From: Pseudomonas urmiensis
Lineage (GTDB): Bacteria > Pseudomonadota > Gammaproteobacteria > Pseudomonadales > Pseudomonadaceae
DNA: 64,000 nucleotides
Assembly (NCBI RefSeq): GCF_014268815.2
Contig: NZ_JABWRE020000001.1
Location: forward strand, 3,353,001 to 3,417,000
Direction of reading: 5' to 3'
Shown: positions 34,851-44,598 of the stretch, piece after piece
How positions within the stretch are numbered: the stretch's first letter is position 1
Layout of the letters: each line of letters opens with the position of its first letter
Notes under the pieces: model-generated
The model's input: only the letters and a program-made list of their open reading frames with translations
The model's database searches: none
Told to the model about the DNA's origin: nothing
Position numbers and translations under genes: made by a program

Positions 34851-35002
34851 CCTCATCGCGGGGCAAGCCCGCTCCCACGTAATGGCCACCGCATCTGATG
34901 AAAGAGTACGACTGAGTGGGATGTCGGTCGGGGCAAGCCCACGTGATGGCGCCATAGCGCTGCACATAACTCGTGGGAGCGGGCTTGTCCCGCGATGGGG
35001 CC
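34851..35002. repeat. REP elements, inverted pair spaced about 100 bp
   Basis: CTCATCGCGGGGCAAGCCCG at 34851 and CGTGGGAGCGGGCTTGTCCC at 34972, in opposite orientation. A weaker fragment (GGGGCAAGCCCACG) lies between at about 34930. Confidence 0.8.
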
Positions 35003-35061
35003 AGCACAGGTGTACGCAGGCGCGCACTCGCGTAAACTACGCCGCCCACGTGGAGGCCTGC

Positions 35062-35622
35062 ATGCAAGACGACGATTTTTCCCTGTTCCATGCCGAAGTG
35101 CGCGGCGTCAAGCCGATCAAGCACGATCGTGCCGAGGTCGGCAAACCCAAGGCTGACCGCAAGCAGCTGGCCGGCCTGCGCCAGTCGGCTACGGTGCGCA
35201 GCGACCAACCTTTGGTGGTCGATGGCATGTCCGATCAGTTCGTCATCGACGTGGGCGCCGAAGACGAGCTGATGTGGCGTCGCGACGGCGTGCAGGAAGG
35301 CCAGATCCGCAAGCTCAAGCTCGGTCAGATCCCTTTCGAAGGCAGCATCGACTTGCACGGCATGAGCGTGGAGAAGGCCCGCGAGATCCTCTGGGCGTTT
35401 CTCGCCGAGGCGACCAAGCTGGAAGTGCGTTGCGTGCGGGTCACCCATGGCAAGGCAGCGCGGCTGGATGGCAAGCGGCCGATGATCAAGAGCCACGTCA
35501 ACACCTGGCTGCGCCAGCACCCGCAAGTACTGGGCTTCACCTCCTGCCAGGCGCGCCACGGCGGCACCGGCGCGGTGTACGTGATACTCAAACGGACCAT
35601 GCTCGACGGGCGCGACGAATAA
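35062..35622 (+). CDS. Smr-domain protein
   Basis: 186 residues. The C-terminal Smr domain (about 95-175) shows [14 protein letters not shown] and the [18 protein letters not shown] loop, ending [18 protein letters not shown] is the family hallmark. Smr domains bind or nick nucleic acids and in E. coli SmrB act as ribosome-collision endonucleases. The N-terminal half is basic and helical. Start at 35062 follows TGGAGG; the frame opens at 34834 over REP sequence. It precedes folE by 70 bp. Confidence 0.88.
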   Translation: MQDDDFSLFHAEVRGVKPIKHDRAEVGKPKADRKQLAGLRQSATVRSDQPLVVDGMSDQFVIDVGAEDELMWRRDGVQEGQIRKLKLGQIPFEGSIDLHGMSVEKAREILWAFLAEATKLEVRCVRVTHGKAARLDGKRPMIKSHVNTWLRQHPQVLGFTSCQARHGGTGAVYVILKRTMLDGRDE

Positions 35623-35692
35623 CGCCGCGCTTGCAGCGCCGCCCTTGCCGCCGTACCCTTCTTTTTTGCGTTTATTCCCTACAGGTAGATAC

Positions 35693-36238
35693 ATGTCCCT
35701 GGAACAGAACTACACCGAGATCCTCAGCCAACTTGGCGAGGACGTCTCCCGTGAGGGCTTGCTGGACACGCCCAAGCGGGCCGCAAAGGCCATGAAGTAC
35801 CTTTGCCGCGGTTATGAACAGACCCTGGAAGAGGTCACCAACGGCGCGCTGTTCAGCTCCGACAACAGCGAGATGGTGCTGGTCCGGGACATCGAGCTCT
35901 ACTCGATGTGCGAGCACCACATGCTGCCGTTCATCGGCAAGGCTCATGTGGCCTACCTGCCACAAGGCAAAGTACTGGGCCTGTCCAAGGTTGCGCGGAT
36001 CGTCGACATGTTCGCCCGCCGCCTGCAGATCCAGGAAAACCTGAGCCGCCAGGTTGCCGAAGCCATCGAGCAGGTCACTGGCGCTGCCGGCGTTGCGGTG
36101 GTCATCGAAGCCAAGCACATGTGCATGATGATGCGCGGTGTCGAGAAGCAGAACTCGACCATGATCACTTCGGTGATGCTCGGCCAGTTCCGCGAAAACG
36201 CCGCGACTCGCAGCGAGTTCCTCAGCCTGATCAAGTGA
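35693..36238 (+). CDS. folE: GTP cyclohydrolase I (type IA)
   Basis: 181 residues. It converts GTP to dihydroneopterin triphosphate at the head of tetrahydrofolate and tetrahydrobiopterin synthesis. Zn ligands and active site are visible: CEHHMLPF near 75-82, and the later HMCMMMRG with the second Cys. VRDIELYSM precedes the zinc site. The ATG at 35693 replaces the open frame from 35645. A terminator follows at 36255. Confidence 0.96.
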   Translation: MSLEQNYTEILSQLGEDVSREGLLDTPKRAAKAMKYLCRGYEQTLEEVTNGALFSSDNSEMVLVRDIELYSMCEHHMLPFIGKAHVAYLPQGKVLGLSKVARIVDMFARRLQIQENLSRQVAEAIEQVTGAAGVAVVIEAKHMCMMMRGVEKQNSTMITSVMLGQFRENAATRSEFLSLIK

Positions 36239-36254
36239 TCGGCGCGTGATCCCA

Positions 36255-36283
36255 AGCCGGCCCTCAGGGTCGGCTTTTTATTT
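36255..36283 (+). terminator. Rho-independent terminator of folE
   Basis: GCCGGCCCT and AGGGTCGGC pair around a short loop (one G-T), followed by a T-rich tail (TTTTTATTT). Confidence 0.88.
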
Positions 36284-36298
36284 GTTCAGGAGTTGCCC

Positions 36299-36670
36299 AT
36301 GATCGTCAAAGCCCTGCGGGTCGGCCTCGGCCAGCTTATCGTGTTCGGCGACTGGATCAGCCGCCCGGCCAAGCAAAAGCGTGACCCGGCGGCCCAGGCG
36401 CTGGTCGAGCAACAGGCCAAGGGCCTGGCGCTGTACCAGTTCCACGCCTGCCCGTTCTGCGTCAAGACCCGACGCAACCTGCATCGGCTGAATGTGCCGG
36501 TGGCGCTGCGTGATGCCAAGAACGACCCGCAACACCGCCAGGCCCTGCTTGAAGGTGGCGGCCGGGTGAAGGTGCCGTGCTTGCGCATCGAGGAACAAGG
36601 CCAAGTGACCTGGATGTATGAGTCCAAGGAGATCATTGCCTATCTGGACAAGCGTTTCGCCGGCGTTTGA
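36299..36670 (+). CDS. Glutaredoxin/GST-N-domain protein
   Basis: 123 residues. An N-terminal hydrophobic/amphipathic segment (about 1-20) is followed by a thioredoxin-fold domain with CPFC at about 49-52 (QFHACPFCVKTRRNL) and the cis-Pro region KVPCLRI. It is probably a glutaredoxin that reduces protein or glutathione disulfides, perhaps anchored to the membrane by its N-terminus. AGGAG at 36288-36292 fits the ATG at 36299; a TTG at 36293 is too close. Confidence 0.85.
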   Translation: MIVKALRVGLGQLIVFGDWISRPAKQKRDPAAQALVEQQAKGLALYQFHACPFCVKTRRNLHRLNVPVALRDAKNDPQHRQALLEGGGRVKVPCLRIEEQGQVTWMYESKEIIAYLDKRFAGV

Positions 36671-36690
36671 TTTTTTGGGGGCGGTGCCGG

Positions 36691-36787
36691 CCTCATCGCG
36701 GGGCAAGCCCGCTCCCACGCAGCCAGCTCTCGCCCGACTTGCGCCAATGCAGCTACACACGTGGGAGCGGGCTTGCCCCGCGATAGC
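36691..36787. repeat. REP pair, inverted
   Basis: CCTCATCGCGGGGCAAGCCC at 36691 and GTGGGAGCGGGCTTGCCCCG at about 36761, separated by roughly 45 bp, in opposite orientation. Confidence 0.85.
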
Positions 36788-36788
36788 G

Positions 36789-37391
36789 TTACTCGCCCAT
36801 CGGCACATGCCGCGGATGCGAAGCCACCCGCGCCAACCACGCCTGCACCGCAGGGTATGCGCCCAGATCAAATCCACCCTGGTGCGCCACATGGGTATAG
36901 GCATACAACGCCACATCGGCAATCGAATACTGCTGCCCGACCAGATACGGCGTCATCTGCAGCTGCTTTTCCATCACCCGCAGCGCTTTGTAGCCGCCCT
37001 TGTGCAGCCCCTTGTATTCCTCGAGCCGCTCCTGTGGCAAGCCCAGATAAAACTGGATGAAGCGCGCCACCGCAATGTACGGCTCATGGCTGTACTGCTC
37101 GAAAAACTGCCACTGCAACACCTGGGTACGCAGACGCGGCTCGCTGGGCAAAAACTCGCTGCCGTCAGCCAAGAAGTTGAGAATCGCGTTGGACTCCCAA
37201 AGATAACTGCCATCTTCGAGCTCCAGCACCGGCACCTTGCCATTGGGGTTCATGGCGAGAAACTCCGGCGTCTCGGTCTCACCCTTGAGAATGTCCACCG
37301 GATGCCATTGATACGGACGATCGAGCAAATGCAGCATCAGCTTGATCTTGTAGCAGTTGCCCGACTGGTAGTCCCCATAGACCTTGTACAT
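36789..37391 (-). CDS. Glutathione S-transferase
   Basis: 200 residues with the two-domain GST fold. The N-terminal thioredoxin-like domain has KVPVLEL (cis-Pro) and LWESNAILNFL, whose Glu-Ser pair binds the gamma-glutamyl group of glutathione. The all-helical C-terminal domain is at about 85-200. It resembles cytosolic GSTs of the general bacterial type that detoxify electrophiles. Ends RVASHPRHVPMGE. Confidence 0.88.
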   Translation of the reverse strand: MYKVYGDYQSGNCYKIKLMLHLLDRPYQWHPVDILKGETETPEFLAMNPNGKVPVLELEDGSYLWESNAILNFLADGSEFLPSEPRLRTQVLQWQFFEQYSHEPYIAVARFIQFYLGLPQERLEEYKGLHKGGYKALRVMEKQLQMTPYLVGQQYSIADVALYAYTHVAHQGGFDLGAYPAVQAWLARVASHPRHVPMGE

Positions 37392-37533
37392 CGCCCCTCC
37401 CCTTCAATGCAGTTGCCGATATAGGCCCAATAGTTGGCGACTGTACGGCTAAATGCAATGGTCGCTGTATGGCAAGGATCAACGCTTGCCGCGTTAGTCT
37501 GAAAAAACTGCTTACAAGTACAAGGATTGCACC

Positions 37534-38724
37534 ATGACCGATGCCACTTCAGCGCGCCTGCGCCCATTGGCAGACAGCTCCCCGTCGGCGGTGGTCGCCG
37601 GCTTCATCGCCATGCTCACCGGCTACACCAGCTCGCTGGTATTGATGTTCCAGGCCGGCCAGGCGGCCGGATTGACCACAGCGCAGATCTCCTCATGGAT
37701 CTGGGCGCTGTCGATCGGCATGGCGATCTGCAGCATTGGCCTGTCGCTGCGCTATCGCACGCCGATCACCGTGGCCTGGTCGACGCCGGGAGCGGCGCTG
37801 CTGATCACCAGCTTAGGCGGCGTCAGCTACGGCGAAGCGATCGGCGCGTATATCACCTGCGCCGTACTGGTGCTGATCTGCGGCCTGACGGGCAGCTTCG
37901 AGCGCCTGGTCAAACGGATTCCAGCATCACTGGCATCGGCACTGCTGGCTGGGATCCTGTTCAAGATCGGCAGTGAGATTTTCGTTGCCGCGCAGCACCG
38001 GACCTTGCTGGTCCTGGGCATGTTCTTCAGTTACCTGCTGGTCAAGCGCCTGTCACCGCGCTATTGCGTGCTGGCCGCGTTGATAGTGGGTACGGCGCTG
38101 TCTGGCGCGTTGGGCCTGCTGGATTTCAGCGGCTTCAACCTGGAAGTGGCCAAGCCGGTGTGGACCACGCCGAGCTTCTCGCTGGCAGCGACCATCAGCA
38201 TTGGCATCCCATTGTTCGTGGTAGCGATGACCTCGCAGAACATGCCGGGGGTGGCGGTATTGCGCGCCGATGGTTACCAGGTGCCGGCCTCGCCGCTGAT
38301 CTCGGCGACCGGTTTTGCTTCGTTGCTGCTGGCACCGTTTGGCTCGCACGGGGTGAACCTGGCGGCGATCAGCGCGGCGATCTGCACCGGGCCGCACGCC
38401 CATGAAGACCCGAGCAAGCGATATACCGCAGCGGTGTGGTGCGGGATCTTCTATGGCATCGCCGGCGTGTTCGGCGCGACCTTGGCCGCACTGTTTGCCG
38501 CCCTGCCCAAGGAGCTGGTGCTGTCGATTGCGGCGTTGGCGCTGTTCGGTTCGATCATGAATGGCTTGAGCGTGGCCATGAGTGAGGCGCGCGAGCGCGA
38601 GGCGGCGCTGATTACCTTCATGGTGACGGCGTCGGGCTTTACCTTGTTTTCGATTGGCTCGGCGTTCTGGGGGATCGTGGCGGGGGTGATTACCTTGCTG
38701 ATCCTCAATCCGCGCAGGGCTTGA
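37534..38724 (+). CDS. BenE-family transporter
   Basis: 396 residues with about twelve membrane segments of the BenE (benzoate:H+ symporter) family. Signatures include TAQISSWIWALSIG, TPITVAWSTPGAALL (near 75-90) and MTSQNMPGVAVLRADGY. BenE members bring benzoate or related aromatic acids inward. There is no aromatic-degradation gene nearby, so the substrate is uncertain. The C-terminus is basic (NPRRA). Confidence 0.85.
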   Translation: MTDATSARLRPLADSSPSAVVAGFIAMLTGYTSSLVLMFQAGQAAGLTTAQISSWIWALSIGMAICSIGLSLRYRTPITVAWSTPGAALLITSLGGVSYGEAIGAYITCAVLVLICGLTGSFERLVKRIPASLASALLAGILFKIGSEIFVAAQHRTLLVLGMFFSYLLVKRLSPRYCVLAALIVGTALSGALGLLDFSGFNLEVAKPVWTTPSFSLAATISIGIPLFVVAMTSQNMPGVAVLRADGYQVPASPLISATGFASLLLAPFGSHGVNLAAISAAICTGPHAHEDPSKRYTAAVWCGIFYGIAGVFGATLAALFAALPKELVLSIAALALFGSIMNGLSVAMSEAREREAALITFMVTASGFTLFSIGSAFWGIVAGVITLLILNPRRA

Positions 38725-38740
38725 AATGTCGATGGCTGAA

Positions 38741-38791
38741 CGGGCCTCATCGCGGGACAAGCTCGCTCCTGCAAGGCTGCGATGAGGCCCG
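38741..38791. repeat. REP-related hairpin
   Basis: CGGGCCTCATCGC and GCGATGAGGCCCG form a perfect 13-bp outer stem around CGGGACAAGCTCGCTCCTG. Confidence 0.8.
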
Positions 38792-38819
38792 ATCTGCCGA
38801 CACGATACTCAGGCTCTGC

Positions 38820-40760
38820 TCAGAGCCTGAAATGCCCGACCATCCCCTTCAACTCATCCCCCAACTGCGCCAGTTGCACACTCGACTGGGCATTGTCGCG
38901 CATCGCCAGCGCAGCCTGATCGGCACTGCCGCGAATCTGTGTGACGCTGCGGCTGATCTCCTCGGCGACCGAACTCTGCTGCTCGGCCGCGGCGGCAATC
39001 TGCTGGTTCATCTGCTGGATCAATGACACCGCCGTGGCAATGCTCCCCAGTGCGGTTTCGGTATGCAGCGCATCCGCCACCGCCAAGCGCACCAGTTCGG
39101 TACTGCCGCGAATCTGCGCCACCGACTGCTGGGCGTTGCCACGCAAGCTTGCGACCAAACGCTCGATTTCCTCGGTCGATTGCCGGGTCCTCCTGGCCAA
39201 AGCCCGCACCTCATCGGCGACCACGGCAAAACCACGCCCTTGCTCCCCGGCCCGCGCTGCTTCGATCGCCGCATTGAGCGCCAGCAGGTTGGTCTGCTCG
39301 GCGACGCTCTTGATCACTTCAAGCACATCGCCAATGGTATGAATCTCTGCACTCAGGCTCTCGATGCCGGCGCTGGCGGTCTCTGCCGCCGCCGCCAACT
39401 GCTCGATGCGCTGCATGCTCTGGCGCACCACCTGCTGGCCGGATTCGACCTTGTCATCGGCAGCCTGCGCGGCCTGGGCGGCTTCTTCGGCATTGCGGGC
39501 CACGTCGTGCACGGTGGCGGTCATCTGCTGCATGGCGGTGGCAACTTGCTCGGTTTCTTCTTTCTGGCTGCCGACCTCGCGGTTGGTCTGCTCGGTCACG
39601 CTCGACAGCGACTGAGCGCTGCCAGCCAACTGCTCGATGCCCTGCTGCAGACCACTGACCATGCCGGACAGGCCCGCCGCCATCTGCTGCATGGCCTGCA
39701 ACAGCTGGCCGACTTCATCGCCCCGCGGCGCTTCGGCCTGCATACCTAAGTCACCGGCGGCAATCCGTTGGGCACGGGTGATCACCCGCTTGAGCGGGCC
39801 GACTACAGCACGGGTGATCAGCCACGCCGCCACCACCCCAGCCAGCAGCGCCAGCGCAGTGGCCAGAACAATCGCCAGGGCGTTGCGTTTGAGCTCGCCC
39901 TGCATGGCCTGTTGTTGATTGCTGTAGGCCTGATCGACCCTGGCGGTGACCTGGTCGGCGCGCGCCTGCAACTGCGCCTTGAGGCCCTGCTCTTGGGCCA
40001 GCAGATCGGTGTATTCGTTGAGCTTTTGGCCGAAGCTGGCGATATGCCCGGCGACCTCGCCCAATACACTCTGGTAACCACTGTCGCTGACCGAGGTCTT
40101 GAGCTGCTCGACCAGGCTGGCCGCCTCGACGGTCTGGGCGATCCGCCCCTGGTTGACCGCCTCCTCGCCCTTGCGCCCCTGCTCCAGTCGCACCCGCGCC
40201 TCGTCCATCGCCTGCAACATCAGTCGCGACACCTGGGCCACCTGCGCGGCCTGTTCGAGAAACTCACCGCCTTGCTGGCCCTGGGACTGCTTGAGGGTGT
40301 AGCTGCCATCGTCAGCCAACCCCGCCTGCAGTACATCGAGGTTATTGGCCACGCTTGAGACCGACCAACTGGCCATGTCCAGCGCCAGCTCCTTGGCCTG
40401 TACAGCTTCAACGAAGGTGTCGAAGGCCTGGCCATAGGCGGTCAAGTCAGCCTCGCTCGCGCTCAATTGCGCGACTCCCCGGGCACGTTCGATCAGCCCT
40501 TGCAGGCCAGTGCGCAACGCTTCGGCGTCCTCGCTGTCGGAGCGCAACGCAAAGCCCTGTTCGAGCTGGCGCAAGCGCAGCAGGTCGGTATTGAACTGGG
40601 TCATCTGGCGTAAGCCATCAAAGCGCTGACCGACGCTGTACAGCGCAAACACGCCAATCGCCGCCACCGCCAGGGTCAGCAACAGGACTAAAGCAAAGCC
40701 CAAGCCGAGCTTGCGAGCCATGCCGAGATTGGCCAGAACGCCGTGCTTGGTCACTGCCAT
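38820..40760 (-). CDS. Methyl-accepting chemotaxis protein
   Basis: 646 residues. The first membrane helix (about 19-43), a periplasmic helical domain of about 245 residues, and the second helix (about 290-312) are followed by HAMP and the cytoplasmic signalling domain. The signalling tip contains [20 protein letters not shown]. The long all-helical sensor domain resembles the HBM (helical bimodular) type found on pseudomonad receptors for organic acids. The ligand cannot be assigned. Confidence 0.9.
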   Translation of the reverse strand: MAVTKHGVLANLGMARKLGLGFALVLLLTLAVAAIGVFALYSVGQRFDGLRQMTQFNTDLLRLRQLEQGFALRSDSEDAEALRTGLQGLIERARGVAQLSASEADLTAYGQAFDTFVEAVQAKELALDMASWSVSSVANNLDVLQAGLADDGSYTLKQSQGQQGGEFLEQAAQVAQVSRLMLQAMDEARVRLEQGRKGEEAVNQGRIAQTVEAASLVEQLKTSVSDSGYQSVLGEVAGHIASFGQKLNEYTDLLAQEQGLKAQLQARADQVTARVDQAYSNQQQAMQGELKRNALAIVLATALALLAGVVAAWLITRAVVGPLKRVITRAQRIAAGDLGMQAEAPRGDEVGQLLQAMQQMAAGLSGMVSGLQQGIEQLAGSAQSLSSVTEQTNREVGSQKEETEQVATAMQQMTATVHDVARNAEEAAQAAQAADDKVESGQQVVRQSMQRIEQLAAAAETASAGIESLSAEIHTIGDVLEVIKSVAEQTNLLALNAAIEAARAGEQGRGFAVVADEVRALARRTRQSTEEIERLVASLRGNAQQSVAQIRGSTELVRLAVADALHTETALGSIATAVSLIQQMNQQIAAAAEQQSSVAEEISRSVTQIRGSADQAALAMRDNAQSSVQLAQLGDELKGMVGHFRL

Positions 40761-40876
40761 CGCCGATTCCCCCTCGCCCTGTCAGGCTTTCTGAAGGGTA
40801 AGAGTGACAATGGCGAGAGGATGCTCACAAGTCCTTGGCGCCAGAATGGTGTCAAATAGCTATGAGCGTGTCGTTT

Positions 40877-42274
40877 TCAGGCCGCTGAAGGTCGCCCTGC
40901 ATGCTGAAGGAAGGCTTGGGCACGTTGGTCCTGCCCGTAGGCGACATTGATCCGCAACCAGTCACTGGCAGCCCCCTGAACATCAAAGGCGCTGCCCGGC
41001 GTGAGCAGCACCGCATGTTCCAGTGCCAGCCGCTCAAGGCTGGCGAAGTCGCGGCCTGGCACCCGCGCCCAGACGAACATCCCACCGTACGGCTCACAGA
41101 ACACCTGCCAGCCATAGCCTTCAAGCTGGCCGAGCAACTTGGCCATGTGCTGCCCCAGACGCACGCGCAAACGCTGCACGCTCTTGCGATAGCTGCCATT
41201 GGCGAGCATCTGCGCCACCACCTGCTCGGCGAAGCGCGAGTTGCCGATACCACTGACCATTTTCAGCTCGGCCAAGCGTGCAATCAGGTCCTCGTCGGCC
41301 ACCAGGTAGCCGACTCGCAGCGAACTGCTGAGGGTCTTGGAGAAACTGGCCAGGTAGATCACCCGCTGCTCGCTGTCGAGGGTAGCCAGGCGGGTGGCCG
41401 GACCTTCCTGGAAATCGGCGTAGATATCGTCCTCGATGATCCGCACGTCTCGCTCGCGGGCCAATTCCAGCAGGCGGTAGGCGGCCTTCGGCGTCAGACT
41501 GGTGCCGGTCGGATTGTGGTACAGGCTGTTGATGAACAGGCAGCGCGGGCGATGCTCGACCAACAGCTGCTCCAGTGCCTGCAAGTCAGGGCCATGGACG
41601 GTACGCGGAACCGGCAGCATGCGTACTTGATGGGCACTTAGCAGGTTGTACAGATTGTAGTAACCGGGGTTCTCCACCAGTACCGTATCGCCTGGGCGCA
41701 GCAGGGTGCGCACCAGCAGATCGAGGCCATGGCTGGCGCCTTGGGTGGTGAGGATGCGTTCGGCACCCGCCGCAATATCCAGCCGCGCCAGCCGCTTGTG
41801 CAACTGCTGGCGCAGGCTGCTCAGGCCCAACGGCGGGCTGTAGTCGAACAAGTCCGCAGGGTTGCCACGGCTGACCTGGCGAATGGCCTGGGCCAATTCC
41901 TCAGCCGCGCGCCACGCGTTGGGTAACCAGCCGCAGCCGAGCTTGAGCAGCTCGTCGTGGCCTTCGCGGAACTGGCGCCAACTACCCACCAGCGCCTCTC
42001 CCCAGTGTTCAGCGTCGGCTGCTTCCAGGCCCGGCTTGCGCTCGGCAACGAAGAAGCCGGTGCCGTGGCGCGCTTCTAACCAGCCACTGGCGACCAGTCG
42101 ATCGTAAGCCTCGATCACGCACGACGGGCTGACCTGATGGGTTCGTGCCAGGGCGCGAATCGAGGGTAAGCGCGCGCCGGGGCGCAGGCGCTGGTGCTCG
42201 ATCCAGGCCTGGAGCTGGTCGGTGAGTTGTTGGACCAGGGGGGTGGGGCTGAGGCGATCAAGCTGCAGGTTCAT
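40877..42274 (-). CDS. MocR-type GntR/aminotransferase regulator
   Basis: 465 residues. The N-terminal GntR winged HTH (about 10-75, RLPSIRALARTHQVSPSCVI) is fused to a class I aminotransferase-like domain (about 110-460). The PLP lysine lies in YLASFSKTLSSSLRVG. MocR proteins sense PLP or amino-acid adducts and usually regulate vitamin B6 or GABA-type genes. It is divergent from the MFS exporter at 42490, with a REPIN between them, so that gene is a candidate target. Confidence 0.88.
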   Translation of the reverse strand: MNLQLDRLSPTPLVQQLTDQLQAWIEHQRLRPGARLPSIRALARTHQVSPSCVIEAYDRLVASGWLEARHGTGFFVAERKPGLEAADAEHWGEALVGSWRQFREGHDELLKLGCGWLPNAWRAAEELAQAIRQVSRGNPADLFDYSPPLGLSSLRQQLHKRLARLDIAAGAERILTTQGASHGLDLLVRTLLRPGDTVLVENPGYYNLYNLLSAHQVRMLPVPRTVHGPDLQALEQLLVEHRPRCLFINSLYHNPTGTSLTPKAAYRLLELARERDVRIIEDDIYADFQEGPATRLATLDSEQRVIYLASFSKTLSSSLRVGYLVADEDLIARLAELKMVSGIGNSRFAEQVVAQMLANGSYRKSVQRLRVRLGQHMAKLLGQLEGYGWQVFCEPYGGMFVWARVPGRDFASLERLALEHAVLLTPGSAFDVQGAASDWLRINVAYGQDQRAQAFLQHAGRPSAA

Positions 42275-42372
42275 GGCAAGTGTTCGCGGATTTTGTGCGA
42301 ACAGTTAAGCATAAATGGGCTGGGGGTGTGTCTTGTTGGTGGAGCGGCTGGGCATCAGTGTGGCCAGTGCCG

Positions 42373-42452
42373 GCTCTATCGCGGGGCAAGCCCGCTCCCA
42401 CGAGGCTTCTGTGATCGACGCCCGTGGGAGCGGGCTTGCCCCGCGATAGAGC
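42373..42452. repeat. Perfect inverted REP pair (REPIN)
   Basis: 30-bp arms at 42373-42402 and 42423-42452 are exact reverse complements, with a 20-bp centre. This is the last REP seen; none occurs in the remaining 21.5 kb. Confidence 0.93.
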
Positions 42453-42489
42453 AGGCACAAACACCCACAGACCAACGGACCACCCCGAA

Positions 42490-43650
42490 ATGCCCAATCG
42501 CCACGCCCCCGCCCTGCTGGCCTTCGCCCTGTGCATCATCACCCTCGCGGTGAACCTGCAAGCGCCGCTCTACATCACCTACGCCGACCTCTCCGGCCGC
42601 GGCGCCGCCGCCACTGCAGTGGCATTCTCCGGCTATGTACTCGGCGTGCTGCCGATACTCCTGGCCCTGGGCGGCCTGGCGGATCGGGTCGGCCGGCGGC
42701 CACTGATCCTCGCCGCCCTAGGCCTGTCGATGCTCGCCACGCTGCTGATGCTGCTGGCCCCTAGTCTGGAAACCCTCGGCGTCGCGCGCCTGTTCCTCGG
42801 TCTGGGCACCGGCCTTGCCTCAGCCACGGCTACCGCCTACATGGGCGAGTTGATGGCCGGCAGCGACAGCAGCCGCGCCGCCAACTGGGTCACTGCCAGC
42901 ACCTCGCTGGGCTTTGGCCTGGGCGCGGCCTTGACCAGCCTGTTCCTCCTAGCCGGACCGAGCCTGACCCCAGGTAGCTTCCATCTGCAACTGCTGCTGG
43001 CGTTCATCGCCATCGTTTTGGTGTGGCGCTTGCCGGATCCACGCCCGGCACAGCGCACAGCCATGCTGCGCTTGCCCTGCTACCCGGCCGGCAGCCTCGC
43101 CTATGGCTTCGCCATCCTCCTGGCCTGGGCCTGCGTCGGCCTGGTGATCGCCCTGCTGCCAGGGATTCTGCGTCAGCATGGCTTGAGCGCCTGGTCAGGC
43201 TTTTCCACCTTCTGCGTGATCAGCTGCGGCCTGCTGTTCCAGCCCATGGCCCGGCGCTTGCCGAGTGCCCAAGCGACCCTGCTGGGGCTGGCCGTCTTGC
43301 CTTGCAGTTATACCCTGTTGGCCTGGGGCGCGGACAGCGGCGCACTGCTCGCAGTGCTGCTCGGCGCGGTGGCCGCGAGCAGCGCTTGCTATGGCTTCAT
43401 CTACCTCGGCGGGTTGGCGGCGGTGAACCAATTGGCCGGCAGCGAAAAGACCCGGGCCAGTGCCGGGTTCTTCCTTCTTGCGTACATGGGGTTCAGCCTG
43501 CCAGTGATTTTTACCGGGTTGCTCAGTGATGCGCTGGGGGCGCGAGTGGCGCTGATAGCATTTGGCGCAGTGCTGCTCACAGGCTGCTTGATCGTTGCGG
43601 CGATGCTTCACCTCAGCGCGCGCAAACAACGTGTTGAAGCCGCCTGTTGA
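42490..43650 (+). CDS. MFS transporter
   Basis: 386 residues, twelve predicted membrane segments. The first begins LLAFALCIITLAVNLQAPLY. The loop 2-3 motif is GGLADRVGRRPLI, matching the drug-exporter-like MFS signature, and LGLGTGLASATATAYMGELM is typical of helix 4-5. Start at 42490 (MPNRHAPALL); the frame opens at 42424 within REP sequence. Substrate unknown. It is divergent from the MocR gene and possibly regulated by it. Confidence 0.83.
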   Translation: MPNRHAPALLAFALCIITLAVNLQAPLYITYADLSGRGAAATAVAFSGYVLGVLPILLALGGLADRVGRRPLILAALGLSMLATLLMLLAPSLETLGVARLFLGLGTGLASATATAYMGELMAGSDSSRAANWVTASTSLGFGLGAALTSLFLLAGPSLTPGSFHLQLLLAFIAIVLVWRLPDPRPAQRTAMLRLPCYPAGSLAYGFAILLAWACVGLVIALLPGILRQHGLSAWSGFSTFCVISCGLLFQPMARRLPSAQATLLGLAVLPCSYTLLAWGADSGALLAVLLGAVAASSACYGFIYLGGLAAVNQLAGSEKTRASAGFFLLAYMGFSLPVIFTGLLSDALGARVALIAFGAVLLTGCLIVAAMLHLSARKQRVEAAC

Positions 43651-43747
43651 TGATCGGAATTAGATGAAAGATTTGTAGGAATTTTGTGAAAAAATGTAAG
43701 ATAACTGAAAGCAAGCAATAGCACTTTGACACTACCAAGGATGTAGC

Positions 43748-44593
43748 GTGCACCCCAATTCCCCCACCTGGCGCAGCGAGTACCCCCATGTACTAAGCCA
43801 CAGCCATACCACGCTACATTTTCAGTCGCCCTTGGCAGCCAAGACCCGCTGCGCGCTCAAGCAACTGATCGAACAGGCGCCTAGCGCCAAACGCGTCAGC
43901 GCACCACTGGCCTGCAGCGAAAGTGGGTTGTTCACCAAGCGTGAGCAACTCGATTCGCTGAAAAAGAAATGGCGGGTGCAGCGCGGCAATCCAAGGAGTA
44001 AGGGGCTCTACGACTGGACAATCGAGGAACTGATCAACACCCGCGAAGCCACCCGACGTGGCGCGCGGGTAGCTGGACTGGTCGGCTTTGGTTACAGCCG
44101 CTCCAAGCTTGGCTTGGTGCAGGACCTGTACCTGATCACCGAACTACTGGATGCCCATGATGATGGTTTGAGCAAGGTTCGCAACGACCCGAGCGCAGTG
44201 CACAGCGTAATCGGAGCGGCATTTGAACTGCTGCACGACCTACACCAGCGGGGGATCAGCCACATGGATCTGTGGGCCGCCAATGTCATGCTGCCGCGAG
44301 ACGACACCCGCCAACCGTTGGCCATCGACCTGGAAAACAGCTTCTGCGTGCCGACGGCGTTTTTTAGCGAAACCCTTGGCTTTCAGTTCGGCTTCCTGTA
44401 CTTGCGGGAAATCTATCGCTACATCACCGAAGCAGACTTCGACGCCTGCGTGGACCAGGCGCTTGAGCGGTACTTCCCGGCCATCGACCGGCCCGCGTTC
44501 GACCGGGTGTTTGCCATCGCCAAGCATGAAGATATCGGGCGCCTGGAGCGCCGCGAGATCTTCCTCAAAGGGACAGTGCCAAACGCGGGATAA
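43748..44593 (+). CDS. Protein-kinase-fold phosphotransferase-like protein
   Basis: 281 residues. The catalytic loop is visible as HMDLWAANV (His172, Asp174, Asn179) and the metal-binding segment as AIDLENSF (Asp194), matching the kinase-like HxDxxxxN ... D pattern of RIO, LPS-core (WaaP/KdkA) and related phosphotransferases. A glycine-poor N-lobe with RTE/REATRRGARV near 98-108 is present. The substrate could be a sugar (LPS core) or protein. GTG start at 43748 after AAGGA. The upstream 90 bp is AT-rich. Confidence 0.72.
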   Translation: MHPNSPTWRSEYPHVLSHSHTTLHFQSPLAAKTRCALKQLIEQAPSAKRVSAPLACSESGLFTKREQLDSLKKKWRVQRGNPRSKGLYDWTIEELINTREATRRGARVAGLVGFGYSRSKLGLVQDLYLITELLDAHDDGLSKVRNDPSAVHSVIGAAFELLHDLHQRGISHMDLWAANVMLPRDDTRQPLAIDLENSFCVPTAFFSETLGFQFGFLYLREIYRYITEADFDACVDQALERYFPAIDRPAFDRVFAIAKHEDIGRLERREIFLKGTVPNAG

Positions 44594-44598
44594 CCCCC

